Shown here in pieces: positions 1-5,671 of a stretch of 6,355 nucleotides of DNA. The position numbers and the translations under genes were made by a program. Source of the stretch: JAYRWN01 sp041917975 (lineage in GTDB: Bacteria > Bacteroidota > Bacteroidia > Chitinophagales > Saprospiraceae); the NCBI GenBank assembly GCA_041917975.1, contig JAYRWN010000351.1:1-6355 (forward strand), given 5' to 3'. Each line of letters starts with the position of its first letter. Positions within the stretch are counted from its first letter, which is position 1. The notes under the pieces are model-generated. The model was not told the DNA's origin. It ran no database searches and saw only the letters and a list, made by a program, of their open reading frames with translations.

Positions 1-1005
1 TTACAAAAATATCACCAGCTCTTAGCGCCTTCCGATCGGTTGGTCACCGACCTCCTACATCTGGAAGGGGATATCCTCATCCTCGGCGTGAGCGGTAAAA
101 TGGGACCTGACCTGGCTGTACTGGCGCAGGCCGCCATACGAAAGGCAGGGCTGCACAAAAAAATAATTGGTGTGGCTCGTTTTACCGAGAGCTCAGTGTT
201 GCAGCGGTTAAACGAGGCGGGGGTAACGACAATCCAGGCAGATGTGCTGGATGCCGTCCAATTACAAAAATTACCCCACACGGAAAATGTCTTGTACCTG
301 GCCGGGACTAAATTCGGCACTACCGGCCATGAACCATACACCTGGGCCATGAACACCTACGTGCCTGCTTTGGTCGCCCAGCATTGGCGGCAGTCTCGAC
401 TGGTGGTTTTTTCTACGGGCAATGTCTATCCCCTCACCCCGGTCGCGCAGGGTGGCGCCACCGAATCCACCCCCGTAGGGCCGCTCGGAGAATATGCACA
501 ATCCTGTCTCGGGCGCGAAAGAATGTTCCAGTATTTCTCCCAGCAATACCAGACGCCAGGCCTGATCTATCGCTTGAATTATGCCAATGATGTTAGTTAC
601 GGTGTCCTGCTGGAAATAGCCCGGGCCGTTTATCACGGGCAGCCCGTCGATGTCACCATGGGTTATGTAAATGTCATCTGGCAGGGCGATGCCAATGAAT
701 ATGCCCTGCGCTGTTTAAACCATTGCAGTTGTCCGCCCAGGATTCTTAATATTACCGGACCGGAAATTTTAAGTGTTCGTCAGGTCGCTCAGCAGTTTGC
801 AGATATTTTTAAGCGGGCAGCACTTTTTAGTGGTCAGGAAGCGGATACCGCTTTGCTCAGCAATGCCTCAGCGGCCATGGAATTGTTGGGGCGTCCGCTG
901 GTGTCTCTGGACCAGATGGTACACCTGATCGCTGAGTGGGTTCAACTGGGCGGGCCAACTAAAAACAAGCCCACCCATTTTCAGGAAAGGCGTGGACAAT
1001 TCTAA
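1..1005 (+). CDS. NAD(P)-dependent epimerase/dehydrogenase-family oxidoreductase (5' partial)
   Basis: Cytosolic Rossmann-fold protein of the extended-SDR (NAD-dependent epimerase/dehydratase) superfamily; the substrate is unknown. The reading frame is open from base 1, and the 13 codons before the TTG at 40 read LQKYHQLLAPSDR, which fits the usual N-terminal lead-in of this family. The true start is therefore upstream of the window and 334 residues are visible. Numbered from base 1, the GxxGxxG nucleotide-binding motif (GVSGKMG) is at 29-35, the ST pair of the core strand (FSTGNVY) at 137-143, and the active-site-like segment GEYAQSCLGRE at 163-173. The tyrosine (165) is present, but the lysine of the classical YxxxK motif is not: that position is Cys169. 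As I recall this subfamily, it shares that feature. A C-terminal NVIWQGDAN segment (about 224-232) and LNITGPE (249-255) are also typical. Its likely partner is the lyase at 2669. Family confident, function not. Confidence 0.88.
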   Translation, partial: LQKYHQLLAPSDRLVTDLLHLEGDILILGVSGKMGPDLAVLAQAAIRKAGLHKKIIGVARFTESSVLQRLNEAGVTTIQADVLDAVQLQKLPHTENVLYLAGTKFGTTGHEPYTWAMNTYVPALVAQHWRQSRLVVFSTGNVYPLTPVAQGGATESTPVGPLGEYAQSCLGRERMFQYFSQQYQTPGLIYRLNYANDVSYGVLLEIARAVYHGQPVDVTMGYVNVIWQGDANEYALRCLNHCSCPPRILNITGPEILSVRQVAQQFADIFKRAALFSGQEADTALLSNASAAMELLGRPLVSLDQMVHLIAEWVQLGGPTKNKPTHFQERRGQF

Positions 1006-1018
1006 AATCTAACGTTCT

Positions 1019-1483
1019 TCAGGGGGCTTCAAGTTTCTCTACAATAATGGGCAGATATTTTTTGTATTGTTTGGATTCAATATATTTATTCAGAGCCCTC
1101 CCGGTGGATTTAAACGATTGGATGGCATAAGCGGAGTCACTAATTTTTATTTTAAATTCGCTAAGGTAAAATGAATAGTCCAGAATATCTTCCGGCTGAA
1201 ATTTGTCATGATATGCATCCTTAGCTACAAAAAAACCGATAATGGAAAGGTTACTGCGGTGTTTTCTAAGTGATTCTGGTTTTAAGTCCTGTCCTTTCAG
1301 GTAAATCAAAAAAGAAAACAAGACCTTTCCCAGTTCATAAGCATATATTTTAGAGCTTTTATCCCAGTGATAATCACTAATGAATTTTTCCAGATCTTCT
1401 TTAAATTTGAGGTCCATTGTTGAAAGATAAAATAAAAGATAAAGTAATGATCTTGGCAAACTGCGGTTAAGCATCTTTACCAT
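1019..1483 (-). CDS. hypothetical protein, AT-rich, helical, no recognised family
   Basis: I do not recognise this 154-residue protein. It is rich in Lys, Tyr, Phe, Ser and Leu, looks mostly helical, has no cysteines, and shows no catalytic motif. The ATG at 1483 follows the TAA of the oxidoreductase gene with no gap (TAAATG), so translation could be coupled. The first 22 residues are hydrophobic with two arginines and could be a signal-like segment. An alternative start is Met23 (ATG at 1417-1415), giving a soluble 132-residue protein beginning MDLKFKEDLEKF; I cannot decide between them. By hand count, 1081-1440 is about 34% GC against about 57% for 301-660 in the epimerase gene, which suggests a different origin or weak constraint. 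It converges on the epimerase gene with 13 bp between stops, and no terminator hairpin is visible there. The long, clean frame abutting a real gene supports it being coding. Confidence 0.6.
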   Translation of the reverse strand: MVKMLNRSLPRSLLYLLFYLSTMDLKFKEDLEKFISDYHWDKSSKIYAYELGKVLFSFLIYLKGQDLKPESLRKHRSNLSIIGFFVAKDAYHDKFQPEDILDYSFYLSEFKIKISDSAYAIQSFKSTGRALNKYIESKQYKKYLPIIVEKLEAP

Positions 1484-2443
1484 TTACTCGTTTAAGTCTA
1501 ATACAACAGCTCCAATTTTTTGTCCGCTCATGACATAGTTATAAGCTGCGGCAATTTTTGTTAATGGAAATGTCTGATCAATAACTGGTTTGAAGCGACC
1601 CGTTTGCATTAATCCCTTGATAAACATTAAATCGTTTTTGATGTTGGGCAAGGGAGAGAATACCACTTTTTTAGTTCCCCAAAAGGCAGTATATACCACC
1701 ATAACTAAGTGTTTAATCCCACCACCGGAAGATAAAAATATGCTCTTATTTTTCATTAAATGTTTACCCCATTCAAAGGAGTATTTGCCGACGGCATCCA
1801 AAACAAAATCGTATCGTTCCTGGTGTTGAACAAAATCTTCCCGGGTATAATCCAATACTTTTACCGCCCCAATAGCTCTGACCAGATGGGTATGTTTTGC
1901 ACGGCATACACCGGTTACATGTACACCATACGAGGCTAAGATTTGCACCATGGCTGAGCCTATGGCCCCGGTGGCGCCAAGAACCAGTGCATTTTGCCCC
2001 ACCTGAGGTTTTAGCCGGTTGAGACCACAGGCATACACAGCGCCTTCCAGGCACGCAGCAGCTTCGGGATAGGACCACTGTTCAGGCATAATGACCATGC
2101 CCGTCGATTCAGGTACCGTGATGTATTGGGCATGCGCACCACAACCAAATACACCCCCGAACCCCATGACTCTATCACCCACTTTATAGGAGTGCACTTT
2201 TGCACCTGCCTCAGTTATTTCTCCCGCAAAATCTGAACCGGTGCTAGCTAACTTTGGTTTCAGCAAACCGGTAAATAACCGCATCACCAAGGGTTTTCCG
2301 GTGAGTACATGACAGTCACTGCGATTCACCGTACTTGCGTGTACTTTAATTAATACCTCGTTTTCTTTTGGTATTGGCATTGGCCTGTTTTGAATAGTCA
2401 AAACGGTGGGAAGACCGTAAATGGTACGCACTGCTGCCTTCAT
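1484..2443 (-). CDS. zinc-independent medium-chain dehydrogenase/reductase (quinone-oxidoreductase-like)
   Basis: Cytosolic NAD(P)H-dependent oxidoreductase of the MDR superfamily, probably acting on quinones, enones or aldehydes; the substrate cannot be read from the sequence. The N-terminal GroES-like domain spans about residues 1-130, with ASTVNRSDCH at 36-45, GSDFAGEITEAG at 69-80 and KVGDRVMGF at 87-95. The Rossmann domain follows, with the nucleotide-binding loop GATGAIGSAMVQ at 156-167. The C-terminal segment GRFKPVIDQTFPL (282-294) and the ending IGAVVLDL are typical. The four-cysteine structural zinc lobe of classical alcohol dehydrogenases is absent and the usual catalytic zinc ligands are not evident, so it is best placed in the zinc-free branch (cd08267-like, from memory). 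The 319-residue length is normal. It starts at an ATG with a 225-bp divergent intergenic region upstream and abuts the orphan gene downstream. GC is uneven: about 37% at 1501-1740 and about 54% at 1861-2040. Confidence 0.88.
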   Translation of the reverse strand: MKAAVRTIYGLPTVLTIQNRPMPIPKENEVLIKVHASTVNRSDCHVLTGKPLVMRLFTGLLKPKLASTGSDFAGEITEAGAKVHSYKVGDRVMGFGGVFGCGAHAQYITVPESTGMVIMPEQWSYPEAAACLEGAVYACGLNRLKPQVGQNALVLGATGAIGSAMVQILASYGVHVTGVCRAKHTHLVRAIGAVKVLDYTREDFVQHQERYDFVLDAVGKYSFEWGKHLMKNKSIFLSSGGGIKHLVMVVYTAFWGTKKVVFSPLPNIKNDLMFIKGLMQTGRFKPVIDQTFPLTKIAAAYNYVMSGQKIGAVVLDLNE

Positions 2444-2668
2444 TAAATGCGTATTTTAATAATTACTCTTCAACTACAAGCCAATACCTAAAATAATCAA
2501 TATTGGTAAATAACTATTGAAATTTACAGTACGCTGTTCGCCAATGAATATTTATTAGATGAAATTCCTGAATTTTGATGTTAATCAAGGTTTTTAATAT
2601 CCTGAACGATGGACTTGTATCATCAGTGTCAACTCTGTAATGCTTAAAAAAAGTAATTTTACCAATCG
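2444..2668. promoter_or_regulatory. divergent intergenic region with a CCAATA/TATTGG inverted repeat
   Basis: This AT-rich 225-bp stretch separates two divergent starts and must hold promoters for both the oxidoreductase and the lyase. A 6-bp inverted repeat, CCAATA (2481-2486) and TATTGG (2501-2506) with a 14-nt spacer, lies 38-63 bp upstream of the oxidoreductase start. The inner part CAATATTG (2498-2505) is itself palindromic. CCAAT recurs at 2541 and 2662. This could be an operator, but arms this short also occur by chance in AT-rich DNA. GAATTTTG (2570-2577) is one base off the Bacteroidota -7 consensus but lacks a matching -33 TTTG. No repeat with the other end of the reverse block (1006-1018) was found. 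Confidence 0.3.
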
Positions 2669-3685
2669 ATGATAAAATTAGATCCTTACATCCAGGCTTT
2701 GCTGGCAGCCGGCACAGTCATCCCGGCGCACCCGCTAGCCTTAACCGCCGATTTAAACATTGATGAACCCGTACAACGCGGCCTCACCCGCTATTATCTG
2801 GCTAGCGGCGCCGGAGGCGTAGCGGTAGGCGTGCACACAACCCAATTTGAAATCCGCCAGCCCGGAGTGAATTTGCTGGAACCTGTGCTGGCTTTAGCGG
2901 CTGAGGAAATTGCTTCGGCCACGCCTGACCAACCGGTTATAAAGGTGGCCGGCGTGGTGGGACCAACCGAACAGGCCTTGAGGGAAGCGGCACTAGCCGT
3001 TCGGCACGGATATCATTTGGGTTTGTTATCCATGGGTGGATTGGCGGACTACAGTGAAGATGAACTGATCAACCGGGCCCAGCGGGTGGCGGAGGTAATA
3101 CCTATCTTTGGATTTTACCTGCAGCCGGCGGTCGGTGGCCGTGATCTGAGTTATAATTTCTGGCGCCGTTTTGTCGAAATTCCCCAAGTCAATGCCATTA
3201 AAGTGGCTGCTTTTAACCGATACAACACGTTGGATGTGGTGCGGGCCGTCTGCCGGTCCTCACGCCGCGAAGACATAGCATTGTACACGGGCAACGATGA
3301 TAATATTGTGGCGGATTTACTCACGCCTTATCGATTTATCATTGAAGGTCAGCCGGTGGAAAAAAGATTTGTCGGTGGTTTGCTGGGACATTGGGCTTAT
3401 GGAACCCCCATTGCCGTGGAATTGCTGAAGGAGATTAAACGGAGTGTGCAAAACAATTACGCCGGAATTGACGATCTGTTAGCCCGTGGTGTGGTGGAAA
3501 CGGACATTAATGCTGCCGTATTTGATCCGGCGCATCGCTTCCAGGGTTGCCTGAGCGGGATTCATGAAATGTTGCGCCGTCAAGGTCTGATGACAAATAT
3601 TTATTGTCTTAATCCTCACGAAAAACTTTCTCCCGGTCAGATGGAGGAAATAGAACGGGTCATCAGGGATTATAATCTTCCTTAG
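2669..3685 (+). CDS. dihydrodipicolinate synthase (DapA)-family aldolase/dehydratase
   Basis: Class I aldolase-type (beta/alpha)8 barrel enzyme, cytosolic, expected to form a Schiff base with a 2-oxo acid and then cleave or dehydrate it. The probable Schiff-base lysine is Lys178 in NAIKVAAFNRY, matching the IK of the DapA family. The tyrosine that relays protons is probably Tyr150 in FGFYLQPAVGG. SGAGGVAVGVHTTQ at 46-59 stands where DapA has its GTTGE loop, and Asn-Asp-rich YTGNDDN lies at 206-212. These departures from DapA, and the 338-residue length (true DapA is about 290-300), argue against lysine biosynthesis; an N-acetylneuraminate-lyase-like or sugar-acid-type reaction is more likely. 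The ATG at 2669 gives the family-like beginning with VIPAHPLALT at 17-26. From memory, close relatives often adjoin epimerases like the one at 1-1005, so both probably serve one pathway. Its stop overlaps the opposing stop of the next gene. Confidence 0.88.
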   Translation: MIKLDPYIQALLAAGTVIPAHPLALTADLNIDEPVQRGLTRYYLASGAGGVAVGVHTTQFEIRQPGVNLLEPVLALAAEEIASATPDQPVIKVAGVVGPTEQALREAALAVRHGYHLGLLSMGGLADYSEDELINRAQRVAEVIPIFGFYLQPAVGGRDLSYNFWRRFVEIPQVNAIKVAAFNRYNTLDVVRAVCRSSRREDIALYTGNDDNIVADLLTPYRFIIEGQPVEKRFVGGLLGHWAYGTPIAVELLKEIKRSVQNNYAGIDDLLARGVVETDINAAVFDPAHRFQGCLSGIHEMLRRQGLMTNIYCLNPHEKLSPGQMEEIERVIRDYNLP

Positions 3686-4095
3686 TAATTATTTCGGTCA
3701 GTGACTTGCAGAGGTTTATGTGGGTCAGACTTCCGGTATTTAAAAAACCAAATTACCATGATCCAGAAGGGCAGGGTAGAAGCGATAATTTTTAAGTTTA
3801 AACTTAAAATACCGGCCAGGCTAAACATGATCACTACGGCGCTGAGCATAAGTACACCAAGCCATGGAATAATCCGATGAACGGACCGAGCTAAAGTCGC
3901 ATAAATAAATATCATAAGACCTAATAAACCCGCCAGGATCAGCGGATGGCTGAGCGCTTTTAATGTGCCCGATTGGGATAAAACCTCATAAATGATTTGG
4001 AAAATGAAACTGTGTTGGTGGTCACCCCATTCGGTATAACATACTAAAAAAGAAAGGCAAAGGCCCAGGTAGATGATGGCAGGTTTGTAAAACAT
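3682..4095 (-). CDS. small four-helix integral membrane protein, unknown function
   Basis: A 137-residue protein I cannot assign to a family. It has four likely transmembrane segments, at about residues 6-20, 51-69, 74-97 and 101-120. A longer polar loop (21-50), with HQH at 26-28 and TEWGD before it, lies between the first and second. The C-terminal tail (KYRKSDPHKP onwards) is basic and likely cytoplasmic by the positive-inside rule. There are only two cysteines (13, 19), both within the first segment. It starts at ATG 4095 and diverges from the haem lipoprotein gene across about 150 bp. Its TAA (3684-3682) overlaps the TAG of the lyase (3683-3685), so the two genes converge with no room for a terminator between them. 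The pattern of hydrophobic segments and the fit between neighbours support a real gene; function is open. Confidence 0.7.
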   Translation of the reverse strand: MFYKPAIIYLGLCLSFLVCYTEWGDHQHSFIFQIIYEVLSQSGTLKALSHPLILAGLLGLMIFIYATLARSVHRIIPWLGVLMLSAVVIMFSLAGILSLNLKIIASTLPFWIMVIWFFKYRKSDPHKPLQVTDRNNY

Positions 4096-4145
4096 GCCCT
4101 AAAAATATTCATTTAGTCACCTGCAATTTAATTATGGGTTAAATT

Positions 4146-4176
4146 TTTGAAGATTTTAAAATTCATAGAATTTTTG
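4146..4176 (+). promoter_or_regulatory. candidate Bacteroidota-type promoter for the haem lipoprotein gene
   Basis: TTTG at 4146-4149 is followed after exactly 19 nt by AATTTTTG at 4169-4176. The latter is one mismatch from TAnnTTTG. The Bacteroidota primary sigma factor is known to use TTTG-N19-21-TAnnTTTG. Transcription would begin near 4181-4184, leaving a leader of about 67 nt to the ATG at 4250. The region is AT-rich, so a chance match is possible. Confidence 0.4.
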
Positions 4177-4249
4177 GAATAACGACTGTGTGATCAAAAC
4201 CACCAAGTGGGGCCGGAATTGGCAGTATCTTTACGTTAAATTTTGTCCA

Positions 4250-4852
4250 ATGAAATTATCTTATTTTTTCGGGTTGATCCTTTGGATTGTTTTAGGCCAA
4301 TCCTGTCAGCATAATCCTGGTTCTGCTCCGGCAGAGTCAACGGCGGTCGTTAACCTGGACAGTTTGCGCATTTTGGGTGCCGAGGTGGCGAATACTTCCC
4401 AGAAAGCTTTGCTGGCTCAGGTTACTCAGTCTTTATCCACCCAGGGACCAATAGGAACTATTTCCTTTTGTCACGAGTCTGTTGCTGGCCTGATGGATAG
4501 CCTGTCTCGGGCTGCGGGATATTCCATCCAGCGGATTAGTGACCGCCCGCGCAACCCGGCGAATAGAGCAAATGACCGGGAACTAGCGCTGATTGACCAT
4601 TTTAAACAACAAAAGACACCCGCAGACACTCTTTTGTCAGAGGGTGATGGTCCTACCTATTATAAACCCATTTTGCTGGGACTGGAAGCTTGTCTCCAAT
4701 GTCACGGTACACCGCAAGCGCAGGGGGGTATCCAGGCAGCAACGTTAGAAAAATTATCCACCCTATACCCAGTGGATGAGGCAAGAAATTATCAACTGGG
4801 AGAAGTGCGCGGAGCCTGGAAGATCAGGTTTAAAAGCCCATCCGCTCAGTAA
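4250..4852 (+). CDS. DUF3365 (Tll0287-like) haem-binding lipoprotein
   Basis: Predicted periplasmic, membrane-anchored c-type haem protein of the DUF3365 family, whose members often act as redox or gas-sensing modules; here the domain stands alone. Numbered from ATG 4250 (200 residues), residues 1-18 form a signal peptide ending at Cys19 (VLGQSC), a loose lipobox acceptable in Bacteroidota. The sequence CLQCH at 148-152 is the single haem c attachment site. Other family hallmarks are ISFCHES (71-77), RISDRPRNPANRAND (95-109), YYKPI (137-141) and YQLGEVRGAW (181-190). The frame is open upstream to a GTG at 4190, but that would put 20 polar residues before the signal peptide, so 4250 is preferred. 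No transmembrane helix, kinase or other output domain follows, so a signalling role would need a partner. A c-type maturation system is required elsewhere. No terminator hairpin is evident after the stop. Confidence 0.85.
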   Translation: MKLSYFFGLILWIVLGQSCQHNPGSAPAESTAVVNLDSLRILGAEVANTSQKALLAQVTQSLSTQGPIGTISFCHESVAGLMDSLSRAAGYSIQRISDRPRNPANRANDRELALIDHFKQQKTPADTLLSEGDGPTYYKPILLGLEACLQCHGTPQAQGGIQAATLEKLSTLYPVDEARNYQLGEVRGAWKIRFKSPSAQ

Positions 4853-5070
4853 ATGACCCTGAACCAAAGGATAAATACTACTTATATATTTGAAAGACAA
4901 AAGATTGGCTTGTGTATAATTATAAATGAAGGCTCAGGTAAATCCTTTATTACTCAACAGCTGCGCTGCCTGTCAGAAGAAAAAATATTTGTGAAATAGA
5001 TTTATTCGTTTTTTTTATTTCCGTAAACGGCTAATTTCTATACATTTATATCGGAATTTGGTTGGAATCG
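4853..5070. other. AT-rich intergenic stretch, no convincing gene
   Basis: This is the first part of the 370-bp gap before the DUF2853 gene. TATATTTG at 4885-4892 matches the Bacteroidota -7 element TAnnTTTG exactly, but there is no TTTG at the expected -33 distance. CAGC (4958-4961) and GCTG (4965-4968) form only a 4-bp hairpin, and CCGT/ACGG (5021-5030) is equally short. The T-run at 5009-5016 has no stem before it, so I do not call a terminator. From 4995 a plus-strand frame stays open to the TAG at 5184-5186, covered under the next element. Confidence 0.5.
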
Positions 5071-5185
5071 CCAGCAAATCCTGCAATTCGGATACTAAAA
5101 CTGCTGTGATTTCGGTTCTTATGCCGGACCAATTCAGTGTTCCGATACCTCAAAAAGCCGGCATCATCTGCAAAGATGCTGCTGG
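5071..5185. repeat. nested inverted-repeat element (structured leader RNA or small palindromic element)
   Basis: The outer arms are 5071-5085 (CCAGCAAATCCTGCA) and 5169-5185 (TGCAAAGATGCTGCTGG). They pair over 13 bp (6+3+4) with small internal loops. Inside, ATGCCGG (5121-5127) is perfectly complementary to CCGGCAT (5158-5164). The right inner arm can instead form a local hairpin, 5159-5165 with 5175-5181 (7 bp including one G-T), which competes with both other pairings. The element ends 37 bp before the DUF2853 start, so it could be a regulatory leader. Equally it could be a small palindromic or MITE-like repeat. I see no target-site duplication, no Rfam-type family that I recognise, and no second copy in the window. 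Confidence 0.4.
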
Positions 5186-5222
5186 ATAGTAAATATTTTT
5201 TTACATAAAACGATTTAAAAAC

Positions 5223-5561
5223 ATGAGTAAATTTGATGAAAAGGTAGCCATGTATGCTGCTAATGTCAAGGAACTGGGTCTGTCCATTCCTACGGACTTA
5301 TTAACCAAAGTAGCTAAAGGGTTAGGTCCTTCTATTTATTTAGGCGATGCTTCTTTGGTATCCGGCGGTGATGCTGAAGAAAAAGCCAGAGTAAAAAATA
5401 ATTTTTTGATCAAAAAATTAGGTTTAAAAGACAGTCCGGAATTGGATGCGGCCATTGATGCTGCAGTTGCCGCCATGGGCAAAGGCAATAAAAACAAACA
5501 CCGGGCTATATTTTATGCCTTGTTGGTGATGAAATTTAAAAAAGAGTCTGTTTATAAATAA
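5223..5561 (+). CDS. DUF2853 family protein
   Basis: Small (112-residue) soluble, largely helical protein of the DUF2853 family, common in Bacteroidota and Proteobacteria; no biochemical function is known to me. Family hallmarks are seen in order: the N-terminal FDEKVAMYAANVKE (4-17), DLLTKVAKGLGPSIY (25-39), DASLVSG (42-48), VKNNFLIKKLGL (57-68), a helix of about 73-86, the basic KGNKNKHRA stretch (87-95) and the ending FKKESVYK (105-112). The length is full for the family. There is no signal peptide and no cysteine, so it is cytoplasmic. The start at ATG 5223 has an A-rich upstream context and no Shine-Dalgarno, normal for this phylum. It appears monocistronic: about 370 bp of non-coding DNA with a structured element lies upstream, and a strong terminator lies 12 bp after the stop. 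Confidence 0.92.
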   Translation: MSKFDEKVAMYAANVKELGLSIPTDLLTKVAKGLGPSIYLGDASLVSGGDAEEKARVKNNFLIKKLGLKDSPELDAAIDAAVAAMGKGNKNKHRAIFYALLVMKFKKESVYK

Positions 5562-5573
5562 CCAACAGAAAAA

Positions 5574-5624
5574 ATACCGAGGAGAGCCAGATGATTGTCC
5601 AGCTTTCCTCGGTATAATTTTTTT
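5574..5624 (+). terminator. rho-independent terminator, probably bidirectional
   Basis: ATACCGAGGAGAGC (5574-5587) pairs with GCTTTCCTCGGTAT (5602-5615), a 14-bp stem with one G-T wobble and a 14-nt loop. Seven Ts follow at 5618-5624, ending transcription of the DUF2853 gene. On the minus strand the same stem is followed by a run of Ts (complement of the As at 5569-5573), so it may also stop transcription of the opposing HD-domain gene. Confidence 0.92.
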
Positions 5625-5671
5625 ATTACCCACCCTGGTCGATGCCCCTGAAATCGGCAGAATGATTTATT

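Noticed and set aside
40..42. TTG at 40 as the start of the epimerase gene
   Set aside because: The frame is open to base 1 and the preceding 13 codons match the family's N-terminal lead-in, so the gene begins outside the window.
12..636. Minus-strand open frames (12-356, 271-636) and a plus-strand frame (384-590)
   Set aside because: They lie inside the epimerase gene, show no domain-like sequence and have the low-complexity composition of antisense frames.
1590..2205. Open frames at 1590-1829 (+), 1773-2078 (-) and 2011-2205 (-)
   Set aside because: All are shadows of the oxidoreductase gene, whose own frame carries clear family motifs.
2669..3685. Naming the lyase dapA
   Set aside because: Active-site loop and length differ from true DapA and there are no lysine-pathway neighbours.
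4190..4192. GTG at 4190 as the start of the haem lipoprotein
   Set aside because: It would put 20 non-signal residues ahead of a good signal peptide; ATG 4250 is better.
5009..5030. Terminator at the T-run and CCGT/ACGG repeat
   Set aside because: The T-run precedes the 4-bp hairpin on the plus strand, and on the minus strand the hairpin is followed by As.
5424..5633. Minus-strand frame of 69 codons
   Set aside because: It runs through the terminator stem and antisense to the well-supported DUF2853 gene.
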